64,000 bases of DNA from Gluconacetobacter asukensis. GTDB taxonomy: Bacteria; Pseudomonadota; Alphaproteobacteria; Acetobacterales; Acetobacteraceae. The stretch's first letter is position 1. Every line of letters begins with the position of its first letter. Location: the NCBI RefSeq assembly GCF_014174375.1, contig NZ_JABEQE010000002.1, positions 310,001-374,000 of the forward strand. Direction: 5' to 3'. A program made the position numbers and the translations under genes. The notes beneath the pieces were generated by a model. The model ran no database searches. It saw nothing but the letters and a program-made list of their open reading frames with translations, and had not been told where the DNA came from. Positions 52,391 to 62,304 of the stretch are shown here, one piece after another.

Positions 52391-54376
52391 ATGTTGCGGT
52401 CCCCGCTCTGGGGATATGCGCCCATGTCTGAGCATTTCGTCTGCCTTCTGGACCCGGCGGAGCGCGTCACGGGCTGGACGCGGGACGCCGAGCGGCTGAC
52501 CGGCCACGCGGCCGACGATGTCATCGGCAGCCCCTTTGCCGATCTGTTCCTCGTCACCCCTCGCGCTCCGGCCCCCGACGCGCATGCGCCTGGCGGCCAT
52601 GCGGGGCTGTTCATCCGCCAGGATGGCCTGCATCTATGTGTGCGTGTCCGCCGCCATGCCCTGTCCGGCACGGCGGCAGAGTCCGATGTGCCGGTGACGG
52701 TCGCGATCTCGCAGGACGATCCGGGCGCTGTGGCCCAGGCGGAGTCGGACCTGCCGGCGACACTGGACGCGCTGCCGGATGGCGTCGCGCTGTTCGATGC
52801 CAGTCAATGCCTGTCATATTACAATGCACGCTTCGGTGCGCTGGCCGGTCTGGCGGAGGATATCCTGGAGCCGGGCGGGCCCGCCCGAACGATCCTGGCC
52901 GCGCTCTGCCGTGCGGAATGGAACATGGCAGAAGCGGCGCGGCCCGTCGTGCCCGAAGGCTGGTCGACCGAAATCCTGCGGCTGGGCCGCACATTGGCCC
53001 TGTCCTGGATCGGGCTGCTGGACGGGCGGTTCCTGTTGCTGTGCCGGGACGTCACCGATCTCCGGCGGCTGGAAAATCGCGCGCGCTTCCTGGAACAGCA
53101 TGACGACCTGACGGGCCTGGCCAATCTCCAAGGGCTGCGCCTGCAACTGGGCGCGCTGTGCGAACGGGCATCCGAACCGTTTGCGATGCTCTATTTCGAC
53201 CTGTTCGGCTTCAAGCGCGTCAATGATTCGATGGGCCACGCGGCGGGCGACGAATTGCTGCGGATCGCCGCGTTGCGGGTCCGGCGCACGGTGGGGGTCG
53301 GTGATATCGCCGCCCATATTCGAGGCAACAAATTCGCGCTGATCTTTCGTTCGGAACAGGGCGACCAGGCGATCCGCCGGTTTGCCCGGATGCTGCGCAG
53401 TGTCCTCTCCCGCCCCATGTCGGTCCTCAAGCATGAGGTGACGGTGGGGGTCGCGATCGGGGTCGTGCGTTTCCCGACCGATGGCGACGACCGCGACACG
53501 CTGATGGCAAAGGCCGATGTCGCGCTCCATTGCGCCAAGGGCGGCAGCGATGACGGGATCTGTTTCTACGATCCGGAACTCGACACGCTGCGCCAGCGGC
53601 GCATGGACCTGGAACGCGACCTGCACCACGCGCTGGCGAGAGAAGAATTCGTATTATTCTACCAGCCGTTCCTCAATGTCAGCAGCGGGCGCATCGTCGG
53701 GGTCGAAGCCCTGATCCGCTGGCGGCATCCGCAACAGGGTCTCATCCCCCCCAACGATTTCATCCCGGTGGCCGAGCGGATGGGCCTGATGCACGAAATC
53801 GGCGCCTGGACGCTGGAGACGGCATGCCGGCAGGCGATGAACTGGCCGGACAATATCATGGTCTCGATCAACGTATCGGCGGCGCAGTTCCGTCATGACG
53901 GCCTGGTCGACAATGTGGAGACGGCGCTGCAACGCACGGGCTGCCCGCCATCGCGCCTTGAGCTCGAAATCACCGAAACCGCGATGATCGACGACGTACC
54001 ACGGGCCGCCTGCGTTCTGAATCGCCTGCGCGAGCAGGGGATACAGATCGCGCTGGATGATTTCGGAACCGGCTATTCGTCGCTCAGCTTCCTGCACAGC
54101 CTGCCCTTCACGCGGATCAAGATCGACCGCAGTTTCGTCAACGACCTGCATAAGGGCGACAGCGACGGCGCGGCGATCGTCCGGGCGATTACCAGTCTGT
54201 GCGGAAGCCTGAATGTCGTCGCCACGGCCGAGGGCGTCGAGACGCAGGAACAGTTCGATTACCTCAAGGGGGTCAATTGTTCCGAAATCCAGGGCTACCT
54301 GATCAGCCGGCCCTGCCCGGCGGACGAGATCGGGCCGTTTCTCGAAAAGATCAACCAGCCCAATCGGTCGCACTGA
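52391..54376 (+). CDS. PAS-GGDEF-EAL cyclic-di-GMP protein, phosphodiesterase active, cyclase degenerate
   Basis: A 661-residue cytoplasmic protein. An N-terminal PAS-like domain (about 12-110) and a second one (about 122-225) precede the GGDEF domain (about 235-400), whose signature is RGNKF (311-315) in place of GGDEF. Hence diguanylate cyclase activity is unlikely. The EAL domain (about 405-655) keeps all catalytic residues: EALIRWRHP, NVSAAQF, ELEITETAM, DDFGTGYSSLSFL, KIDRSFV, EGVET and QGYL. I infer a c-di-GMP phosphodiesterase of the kind that controls cellulose synthesis in acetic acid bacteria. An ATG at 52424 is an alternative start. Confidence 0.9.
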   Translation: MLRSPLWGYAPMSEHFVCLLDPAERVTGWTRDAERLTGHAADDVIGSPFADLFLVTPRAPAPDAHAPGGHAGLFIRQDGLHLCVRVRRHALSGTAAESDVPVTVAISQDDPGAVAQAESDLPATLDALPDGVALFDASQCLSYYNARFGALAGLAEDILEPGGPARTILAALCRAEWNMAEAARPVVPEGWSTEILRLGRTLALSWIGLLDGRFLLLCRDVTDLRRLENRARFLEQHDDLTGLANLQGLRLQLGALCERASEPFAMLYFDLFGFKRVNDSMGHAAGDELLRIAALRVRRTVGVGDIAAHIRGNKFALIFRSEQGDQAIRRFARMLRSVLSRPMSVLKHEVTVGVAIGVVRFPTDGDDRDTLMAKADVALHCAKGGSDDGICFYDPELDTLRQRRMDLERDLHHALAREEFVLFYQPFLNVSSGRIVGVEALIRWRHPQQGLIPPNDFIPVAERMGLMHEIGAWTLETACRQAMNWPDNIMVSINVSAAQFRHDGLVDNVETALQRTGCPPSRLELEITETAMIDDVPRAACVLNRLREQGIQIALDDFGTGYSSLSFLHSLPFTRIKIDRSFVNDLHKGDSDGAAIVRAITSLCGSLNVVATAEGVETQEQFDYLKGVNCSEIQGYLISRPCPADEIGPFLEKINQPNRSH

Positions 54377-54407
54377 CTGCGCGTCTTTCCAACGCGCTCC
54401 AGCACGA

Positions 54408-55319
54408 TCACCTTGGGGCGTCCTCGGCGGGTTCCGGCCGCAGGCCGCAATGGCGCAGGTAATCGCTGGGCGTCAGCCCGGTCAGGGCGCGGAAACGGGC
54501 CGTCAGGTGGCTGTGGCTGCTAAATCCGCATAATTCGGCGATCTGCGCCAGCGGTGCGCCTTGGCGCAACAGGTGTTGGGCGCGTTCGATACGCAGGCGC
54601 GTCAGGAAATGATGCGGCGTTTCGCCATGCGTCTGGCGGAAGGCCCGCGCGAAGTGAAAGCTGCTGAGTCCTGCCGCGTCCGCCAGATCGTCTAGGCAGA
54701 GCGGCTGGTCCATCCGCGCATCGATCAGGGCCCGGACCCGGCGGGACGCCGCCTGCGACAGCCCGCCCCGGTGCGGCATGTCCGGCCTGCGGTCGGTCAT
54801 GTGCGCCAGCAGATAGGTCATCAGGTCCGTCCCGGCCTGTGTGACCGCCACCCTGTCCGCAGGCTGGGTCCAATGGCGTGACAGGATCGTCGCACGCACC
54901 CGTGCCTCGATCCTGGCATCGCGGAAATAGGCGTCGTCACGCAGCGTGACGCGGGCGGGGTCCATGCCGAACAGCTCGACCGTCGCGCGATCGAAGGCCC
55001 GCGGGGCGATATAGAGATGGAACATCCGGATCGGCCCGGATACATCCCAGTCGCTGGTCGAGCGCGCGGGCATCAGGCACAGGTCGCCCGCGCCGTTGCT
55101 GCATTTCCAGCTATTGCCCAGACGTTTCCGAAACCCTTCGCCATGTTCCAGATACAGGCTCAACGTATGGTGGTTGGGCGTGTCGTACCGGGTCTGGGCG
55201 ACCTCGTCGCGATCCCAGACCGCGACGGCCAATCCCTGGCCGACATGGGCCGCCGAACGCAGGATCGCGCCGGTCGCATGCAGGGTGCGGACAATCGTCA
55301 GGTCGGCCAGGGCGGTCAT
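54408..55319 (-). CDS. AraC-family transcriptional regulator
   Basis: A 303-residue regulator. A cupin-like N-terminal domain (about 30-160) is followed by two helix-turn-helix units: LDDLADAAGLSSFHFARAFR and IAELCGFSSHSHLTARFRAL (about 225-290), the latter with the AraC signature. The ATG at 55319 starts the homologous part; upstream residues are doubtful. It is divergent from the EamA transporter gene 195 bases away and may control it. Confidence 0.9.
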   Translation of the reverse strand: MTALADLTIVRTLHATGAILRSAAHVGQGLAVAVWDRDEVAQTRYDTPNHHTLSLYLEHGEGFRKRLGNSWKCSNGAGDLCLMPARSTSDWDVSGPIRMFHLYIAPRAFDRATVELFGMDPARVTLRDDAYFRDARIEARVRATILSRHWTQPADRVAVTQAGTDLMTYLLAHMTDRRPDMPHRGGLSQAASRRVRALIDARMDQPLCLDDLADAAGLSSFHFARAFRQTHGETPHHFLTRLRIERAQHLLRQGAPLAQIAELCGFSSHSHLTARFRALTGLTPSDYLRHCGLRPEPAEDAPR

Positions 55320-55514
55320 GATGGATGGGGCAGGCAGGGCTGGTGGCGGAAGGTGAGCGGATCGGACGGTCGGAGCCGCCTTCCCTGACAATAGACCGCG
55401 ATCGGCGCCCGCGCGCTATGCCGGGATGCAGGAAAGCGCAGGATTCTGACAGTCGCCCCACGCGGCGATGATGGCGGCCCGATAGAATGCCCTTTTTTAG
55501 GGAGAGGGAACCGC

Positions 55515-56417
55515 ATGCTGGGCCTGCTGTTTTTATGTGTCGTGCTGATCTGGGGCACGACCTGGTTCGCCATCCACGTGCAGGTCGGCGTTACCGTCCC
55601 GGGGACGGCGATCTTCTGGCGGTTCCTCATCGCTTCGGCGGCGATGGGCGCGTGGCTCTTCCTGTCCGGCCGGCTGCGCCCGGTCGCATGGCGGACGCAT
55701 CTGTGGCTGGCCCCGATGGGGGCATGCATGTTCTCATGCAATTTCCTGGCGATCTACGCGTCCGAGACGTATCTGGCCAGCGGCACCGTTTCGGTGATCT
55801 TCAGTGTGGCAACCCTGTTCAACACCTTGAACCAGTGGCTGTTCTTCCGCCTGCGTCCCAGCGCCCGCAGCCTTGCCGGCGGCTGTATCGCCATCGGCGG
55901 TGTCGCATGCCTGACCGGGCTGGGCAGCGTGGGCGGCATTTCGCAAACCGGCGCGGCCCTGGCGCTGACGGGGACCTTCCTGTTCTCCTGCGGCAATATC
56001 CTGTCGCGCCGTGTGGCGATGGCGGGGGTGGACCTGCCCAACGCGGTCTTTCGCGGCATGCTCTGGGGTTGCGTGGTTCTGGGGCTTTCCCAGGTCATTC
56101 GCGGGGAATCGCTGGCCGGCTCGACCGACCCGGCCTGGATCGCGGCCCTGCTCTATCTCGCCCTGCCCGGATCGGTCGTCGCCTTCCTGGCCTATCTGCA
56201 TCTGGTCCACCGCATCGGCGCCGATCGCGCGGCCTATACTACCATCCTGTCCCCGGTCGTGGCCCTGCTGATCTCGATCCTGTTCGAGGGCACGCAGTGG
56301 ACATCGGGCATGACGCTGGGGGTTGGGCTGGTCCTGCTGGGCAATCTCGTGACCTTTGCCCGGATGGACCCGGAGAACTTTCGTTCTTTTTTGCAAAAAA
56401 GAACCAAAAAACTCTGA
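55515..56417 (+). CDS. EamA/DMT-family transporter with repeat-encoded C-terminus
   Basis: A 300-residue inner-membrane exporter with ten membrane segments and two EamA repeats (about 1-135 and 150-280). The C-terminal FRSFLQKRTKKL (about 289-300) is translated from the left arm of repeat copy 8, which begins at 56383 inside the frame. The likely original C-terminus was near MDPEN. Substrate unknown; export of an amino acid or metabolite is usual. An AraC regulator is divergent. Confidence 0.88.
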   Translation: MLGLLFLCVVLIWGTTWFAIHVQVGVTVPGTAIFWRFLIASAAMGAWLFLSGRLRPVAWRTHLWLAPMGACMFSCNFLAIYASETYLASGTVSVIFSVATLFNTLNQWLFFRLRPSARSLAGGCIAIGGVACLTGLGSVGGISQTGAALALTGTFLFSCGNILSRRVAMAGVDLPNAVFRGMLWGCVVLGLSQVIRGESLAGSTDPAWIAALLYLALPGSVVAFLAYLHLVHRIGADRAAYTTILSPVVALLISILFEGTQWTSGMTLGVGLVLLGNLVTFARMDPENFRSFLQKRTKKL

Positions 56418-56503
56418 TTCGTTCAGCAGTTTTGTGCCGGGGACACGCGATGGCCCAAAACGATTAAAAGTCTTTTTGCTTCTTTTTCGGAAGACAAAAG
56501 AAG
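56383..56503 (+). repeat. Dispersed nested-palindrome repeat, copy 8 (plus orientation)
   Basis: It starts GTTCTTTTTTGCAAAAAAGA and ends in the CTTTTTCGGAAGACAAAAGA variant, like copies 1 and 5. The core is GTTCAGCAGTTTTGTGCCGG then GGACACGCGATGGCCCAAAA. It lies between convergent EamA and YigZ-like genes and overlaps the former by 35 bases. Confidence 0.9.
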
Positions 56504-56509
56504 AGACCT

Positions 56510-57105
56510 TCACTCCACCGCCCGAGGAACCGACTGCCCCCGCGTCAGGTCGGCAATCCGGGCGATTGCAGTGTCCATTTCCCCTTCGGGCACCGCAATC
56601 ACCAGCCTGGCGCCCTCCGCGTCGAACGCCTCTTCCTCCACCACCGCATCCAGCGATGGCAGGCGCGCCTGCAAAAGTGCCAGATCGCTGAAGCCGCAAT
56701 GAAAGACCAGGCGTGTGCGCCGCACGATCGGCACGCGCGGCGCCAGGCGCAGGCATTCCGCCGCCGTGCCGCCATAGGCGCGGACCAGCCCGCCCGCACC
56801 CAGCTTGATGCCGCCGAACCAGCGCGTAACCACCACGATGGTATTGTCGAAACCCTGCCCGTCGATCACCTGCAGGATCGGCCGGCCGGCCGTGCCGCCG
56901 GGCTCGCCATCATCGTCGCTGCGATAATCCTGCCCGATGCGATAGGCCCAGCAATTATGGGTGGCATCCAGGTCCGACACGGCGCGGACAAAGGCCAGGG
57001 CTTCGGCCGGTGTCGTGACCGGCGCGGCCTGCGCCAGGAACAGGCTCTTGCGCACGTCCCGTTCCAGGCGGGCAGGTTCGGCCAGCATCACCAGGCCGTC
57101 GGCGC

Positions 57106-57109
<4 letters not shown>
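56510..57109 (-). CDS. YigZ/IMPACT family protein
   Basis: A 199-residue protein of the YigZ/IMPACT group. The signature GGTAGRPILQVIDGQGFDNT is followed by VVVTRWFGGIKLGAGGLVRA and YGGTAAECL. In eukaryotes IMPACT modulates Gcn2; the bacterial role is not settled. It overlaps radA by 4 bases (ATGA). Repeat copy 8 is 7 bases past its stop. Confidence 0.9.
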
Positions 57110-58509
<1,400 letters not shown>

Positions 58510-58535
58510 GGTGACTCCGGAAGGAAGGGAAGTCG

Positions 58536-58657
58536 GTTCTTTTTTACAAAAAAAAGAACCAAAAAACTCTGATTCGTTCAGCAGCCTTGTGCTGGGGACA
58601 TGCGATGCCCCTGAACGGATAAAAGTCTTTTTGTTTCTTTTTCTTCAGAAAAAGAAG
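58536..58657 (+). repeat. Dispersed nested-palindrome repeat, copy 9 (plus orientation)
   Basis: It starts GGTTCTTTTTTACAAAAAAA and ends in a CTTTTTCTTCAGAAAAAGAA palindrome. The core is GTTCAGCAGCCTTGTGCTGG then GGACATGCGATGCCCCTGAA. It lies between radA (start) and mlaF (stop), both minus strand, 6 bases past the mlaF stop. Confidence 0.9.
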
Positions 58658-58663
58658 AACTCT

Positions 58664-59455
58664 TCACCGCCGCAGCTCCATACTGATCGGCCCCTCACGC
58701 CGCCCATGGGTAAACTGGTCCACCATGGGGTTGCCGCTGTTCAGCAGCGACGCCGCCGGCCCCTGCCAGATCAGCTTGCCCTTGTAGAGCATGGCCGCCT
58801 GGTCGCCGATGCGCTGGGCGGATGCCATGTCGTGCGTGATCGCGATCGCGGTCGATCCCAGCTTGCGCACGCAGTCGACGATCAGCCCGTCAATCACAGC
58901 ACCCATGATCGGGTCCAGCCCGGTGGTCGGCTCGTCGAAGAACAGGATGTCGGGCTGGCCGGCAATGGCCCGGGCCAGGCCTACGCGCTTCTGCATGCCG
59001 CCCGAGAGTTCGGCCGGCGACAGCGCGCCGACCGACGGGTCCAGCCCCACCTGTTCCAGCACCCGGCCGGCCGTAGCGCGGGCTTCGGCGCGGCTGGGGC
59101 GCCTGCCATGCCGCCGGCCGGCCGCCAGCAGGCCGAAGGCGACATTCTCCCAGACGCTGAGGCTGTCGAACAGGGCCCCGTTCTGGAACAGCATGCCGAT
59201 CGTCTCGATCACTTCCTCGCGCCGCCGGGGCGGCAGCGTCAGCACGTTCACGCCGTCGATCTCGATCGTGCCGGCATCGGCCGGGATCAGGCCCAGGATG
59301 CAGCGCAGCAGGACCGACTTGCCGCTGCCCGACCCGCCGATGATCACCATCGAGGTCCCGGGCATGACGTCGAGGTCGATCCCGTCGAGAACAACTTTGG
59401 GCCCGAATGCCTTGCACAGGCCGCGAATGCGGATCTTGGGCGTGGATTGGGTCAT
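58664..59455 (-). CDS. mlaF: Mla phospholipid-transport ATP-binding protein (MlaF-like)
   Basis: A 263-residue ATPase. Walker A is VIIGGSGSGKSVLLRCILGL, the signature is LSGGMQKRVGLARAI, Walker B is ILFFDEPTTGLDPI and the switch His is in THD. The sequence and the partner permease assign it to the Mla/MCE system that keeps phospholipid asymmetry in the outer membrane. It overlaps mlaE by 4 bases. mlaD, B and C are not in this window. Confidence 0.9.
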   Translation of the reverse strand: MTQSTPKIRIRGLCKAFGPKVVLDGIDLDVMPGTSMVIIGGSGSGKSVLLRCILGLIPADAGTIEIDGVNVLTLPPRRREEVIETIGMLFQNGALFDSLSVWENVAFGLLAAGRRHGRRPSRAEARATAGRVLEQVGLDPSVGALSPAELSGGMQKRVGLARAIAGQPDILFFDEPTTGLDPIMGAVIDGLIVDCVRKLGSTAIAITHDMASAQRIGDQAAMLYKGKLIWQGPAASLLNSGNPMVDQFTHGRREGPISMELRR

Positions 59456-60237
59456 TGCGAGAAGAACACGTCGGTCAGGAGGTAATCGGACGCCAGCAGC
59501 AGGATCGACGCCGCCACGACGGCGGCGGTGGTGGCCGACCCAACGCCCTGCGCGCCGCCACGGCTGGTATAGCCATGATAGCAGCCCATCAGCGTGATCA
59601 GGAAGCCGAACACCGCCGCCTTGGCCAGCCCCACGGTGACATCGATCGTCTTCACCGCCGCGAATGTCGCGGCAATATAGGCCGGCGCCGAGAAATCGAG
59701 CTTGACGACCGATACGATGAAACCGCCCATCACACCCAGCATGTCCGCCACCAGGACCAGGCAGGGCAGGGCGATCGTGCCGGCCAGCAGCCGGGGCGTG
59801 ACCAGATATTTCATCGGGTTGGTCGACAGGGTCGTCAGGGCATCGATCTGGTCGGTCACGCGCATGGTGCCGATTTCGGCGGCCATCGCCGCCCCCACCC
59901 GTCCGGCCACCATCAGCCCGGCCATCACCGGCCCCAGTTCACGGGTAACGGCCAGCACGACGATGCCGGCGATCGCGCCTTGGGCATGATACTGGGCGAA
60001 GCCGGTATAGGATTGCAGGGCAATCACCCCGCCCGAGAACAGCGCCGTCAGCGCCACCACGGGCAGCGAGAAGAAGCCGATCTCGATCAGCGCGCCAAAG
60101 AAGATCCGCCAGTAGAAGGGCGGCCGGACCAGATGCGACAGGGCCGTCAGGCCGAACAGGGTCAGGGCGCCGGCGGTCCGGACCAGGTTCAAGGCGGCAC
60201 GCCCCAGCGCCGCGATGAAATCGAGCACGGCGTTCAC
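59452..60237 (-). CDS. mlaE: Mla phospholipid-transport permease (MlaE-like)
   Basis: A 261-residue permease of the MlaE/DUF140 family with six or so membrane helices. ALSHLVRPPFYWRIFFGALI opens the conserved part, and IALQSYTGFAQYHAQGAIAG and ELGPVMAGLMVAGRVGAAMA carry the central signature. I favour the GTG at 60237 because the frame upstream (to 60366) is Cys/Arg/Pro-rich and unlike the family. It pairs with mlaF through a 4-base overlap. Confidence 0.88.
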   Translation of the reverse strand: MNAVLDFIAALGRAALNLVRTAGALTLFGLTALSHLVRPPFYWRIFFGALIEIGFFSLPVVALTALFSGGVIALQSYTGFAQYHAQGAIAGIVVLAVTRELGPVMAGLMVAGRVGAAMAAEIGTMRVTDQIDALTTLSTNPMKYLVTPRLLAGTIALPCLVLVADMLGVMGGFIVSVVKLDFSAPAYIAATFAAVKTIDVTVGLAKAAVFGFLITLMGCYHGYTSRGGAQGVGSATTAAVVAASILLLASDYLLTDVFFSQ

Positions 60238-60350
60238 GCGTGGGGCAACCGGCCGGCCGACCGGACAACATGGGCGGATCGATCCATCATGTCTTCTGCC
60301 GTAGCGCGGCATGGCCGGCGCGTCAAAGGAAGGGCAAAGCAGGCACTGCC

Positions 60351-60378
60351 AAAAAAAACGGCGCACCGAAGCGCGCCG
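60351..60378 (-). terminator. UUCG-capped rho-independent terminator
   Basis: On the minus strand GGCGCGC and GTGCGCC (one G-U) pair around a TTCG tetraloop, followed one base later by eight T. It is a very strong intrinsic terminator. It would end either the Bcr/CflA gene transcript or a separate small RNA. Confidence 0.85.
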
Positions 60379-60430
60379 CCGTAGTTTAGGGAGGAAACGT
60401 CCATGAAGCGCGTACCAGTACTGCTTCGAC
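60351..60430 (-). ncRNA. Candidate small RNA with CU-rich loop
   Basis: Reading on the minus strand, a hairpin GAAGC...GCTTC (about 60403-60427) is followed by an open CU-rich stretch, GACGTTTCCTCCCTAAAC, complementary to a ribosome-binding site, and by the UUCG terminator. TTGACT lies at 60459-60464 upstream, with only a weak -10 box. The layout resembles alphaproteobacterial trans-acting sRNAs that pair with Shine-Dalgarno sequences. No family was identified. Confidence 0.45.
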
Positions 60431-60511
60431 TCTATCTCATGATCGTGAGGACGGCCCGAGTCAAGGAAATTGTGCGATGCAATATATTGCCCCCCGCTTC
60501 AAACGCGCCGG

Positions 60512-61762
60512 TCACTCCGCGGCGGCGGCATGCCGCCGGTGCCACAGCATGCAGGCCAGCATGCCGGCAATGCCACCCGTCATCGTGGCGGCCACCGGCA
60601 CGGCGCTGCTCAGCGGCAGATAGCCCAACAGTACGCCGCTCAGCGATCCGATGGTGAATTGCAGGGTGCCCAGCAGCGCCGAGGCGCTGCCGGCATGGTG
60701 CCCATGCCGGGTAAAGGCCAGCACCGTGGCATTCGGGTTGACGAAGCCCAGCGAGCCGGTGATCAGCCCGATCATGGCGCAGACCAGAAACGGGTGGCGC
60801 GGTCCGGCAAGGCCGGCAATGGACAGGATCAGGAACAGCCCCGCCGACAGCGTGATCGCCACCACACCCCGCTGCATCAGCACATGCGGCGCGATCCGGT
60901 GGACCAGCCGGCCGTTGATCTGGGCGCCGGCGATGAACAGCGCGGCATTCATGCCGAAGAACAGGCCGAATTGCTGCGGGGTGAAGGCCAGGATCTGTTC
61001 GAACAGGATCGGCGCGCTGGCCAGGTAGGCGAACATCACAAAGGCCGAGAACCCCAGCAGCAGCGCCGCCGAGAGGAACATCGGCTCCCGCGCGATGCCC
61101 ACATAGCGCCACAGCACCGTGGTCACCGACAGCGCGATGCGCCGCTCGCGCGGCAATGTGTCCGGCAGGGTCCAGGCAATGGCCACCACGCCCAGCACGC
61201 CATAGAGCGTCGCGAACCAGAAGATCCAGCGCCAGTGGCCGACCGACAGCACCAGGCTGCCCAGGCTGGGCGCCAGGATCGGCATCAGGCCGAACACCAG
61301 GGTCAGCTGGGCCATGATCCGCGCACCCTGGGCGCCGGTCGCGATATCGCGCACGATCGCGCGCGGCACCACGACGCCGGCCGATCCGCCCAGCGCCGCC
61401 AGAAAGCGCCAGATGCAGAACATGTGATAATCCGCCGACAGCGCGCAGCCGGCCGAGGCGATGCTGAACAGGGTCAGTCCGCCCAGCAGCGGCACGCGCC
61501 GCCCCAGCCGGTCCGACAGCGGCCCCTGCGAGAACTGCCCGATCGCCAGCCCCGCGAACCAGGCCGCCAGCGTGATCTGCGCCGATCCGGGGCCGCCGCC
61601 CAGTTCGCTGTCCACCGCCGGAAAGGCCGGCAGGTACATGTCGGTCGCCAGCGGCCCGATCGCCGTCACCAGTCCCAGCAGGATCACCAGCCACGCGGGC
61701 AGCGAACCGACGGGAATGCGATGGCGATAGGCAAGGGCGGAGGAGGAACTGGAAAACGACAT
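60512..61762 (-). CDS. Bcr/CflA-type MFS multidrug transporter
   Basis: A 416-residue 12-helix transporter of the DHA1 group. LVTAIGPLATDMYLPAFPAV opens helix 1, and FSQGPLSDRLGRRVPLLGGL carries the loop 2-3 MFS signature. It is expected to export drugs or small metabolites such as bicyclomycin. The ATG at 61762 starts the homologous part; longer N-termini are not supported. No regulator is adjacent. Confidence 0.9.
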   Translation of the reverse strand: MSFSSSSSALAYRHRIPVGSLPAWLVILLGLVTAIGPLATDMYLPAFPAVDSELGGGPGSAQITLAAWFAGLAIGQFSQGPLSDRLGRRVPLLGGLTLFSIASAGCALSADYHMFCIWRFLAALGGSAGVVVPRAIVRDIATGAQGARIMAQLTLVFGLMPILAPSLGSLVLSVGHWRWIFWFATLYGVLGVVAIAWTLPDTLPRERRIALSVTTVLWRYVGIAREPMFLSAALLLGFSAFVMFAYLASAPILFEQILAFTPQQFGLFFGMNAALFIAGAQINGRLVHRIAPHVLMQRGVVAITLSAGLFLILSIAGLAGPRHPFLVCAMIGLITGSLGFVNPNATVLAFTRHGHHAGSASALLGTLQFTIGSLSGVLLGYLPLSSAVPVAATMTGGIAGMLACMLWHRRHAAAAE

Positions 61763-61960
61763 GGGGAATGCGCAGTGAACCCGAATGGCAAGGGGACCGT
61801 ATGTCACGGTTTCCGCGCCGCATGTCCATTGCATTCGGCACACGTGACGCCGCGCAGAGACATGGCAGACACGCGCCGGCGGTTGGATTGGCGGCCGCGA
61901 CCCGCTATGTCACCTCCGCTGTCTCAGCGCCTGTAAACCACTCCGCATAAGGTCCCTCCG

Positions 61961-62203
61961 ATGAGTGATACGCCCCCCGATCGCCTGTCCGCCAATGCCG
62001 AAAGCCCGTTCCACGATGCAGCCCTGCTGGAGCGCGGGATCGGCGTGCGCTTCAAGGGGGTCGAGAAAACGAATGTCGAGGAATATTGCATCAGCGAGGG
62101 CTGGGTGCGGCTGGCCGTCGGCCGGACGACGGACCGGCGCGGCAACCCGATGACGATCAAGCTCCAGGGCCCGGTCGAAGTCTGGTTCAAGGACAAGGAA
62201 TGA
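61961..62203 (+). CDS. DUF3297 family protein
   Basis: An 80-residue soluble protein of DUF3297. The conserved pattern includes PDRLSANAESPFHD, GVRFKGVEKTNVEEYCISEG and LQGPVEVWFKD. The family is widespread in proteobacteria and its function is unknown. Confidence 0.88.
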   Translation: MSDTPPDRLSANAESPFHDAALLERGIGVRFKGVEKTNVEEYCISEGWVRLAVGRTTDRRGNPMTIKLQGPVEVWFKDKE

Positions 62204-62304
62204 TCCTGCCGGCCGTCCGGCTGACCTCCGAAATTCGCCTACGCACTTCGCAGGCAAGAGACTAGGATCGCCCTCCGTACGGATACCAGCGTAAGGAGAC
62301 ATCC

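Noticed and set aside
55320-55391. Upstream extension of the AraC-family regulator to 55391
   Set aside because: The extra 24 residues (Pro/Ala-rich) lack homology and no ribosome-binding site supports that start.
60403-60657. Plus-strand frame of 84 codons with a strong GGGAGGAAAC before its ATG
   Set aside because: The 3' half lies antisense inside the Bcr/CflA gene and is Arg/Pro/Ala-rich like a shadow. The apparent ribosome-binding site is better explained as the complement of a CU-rich loop in a minus-strand small RNA.
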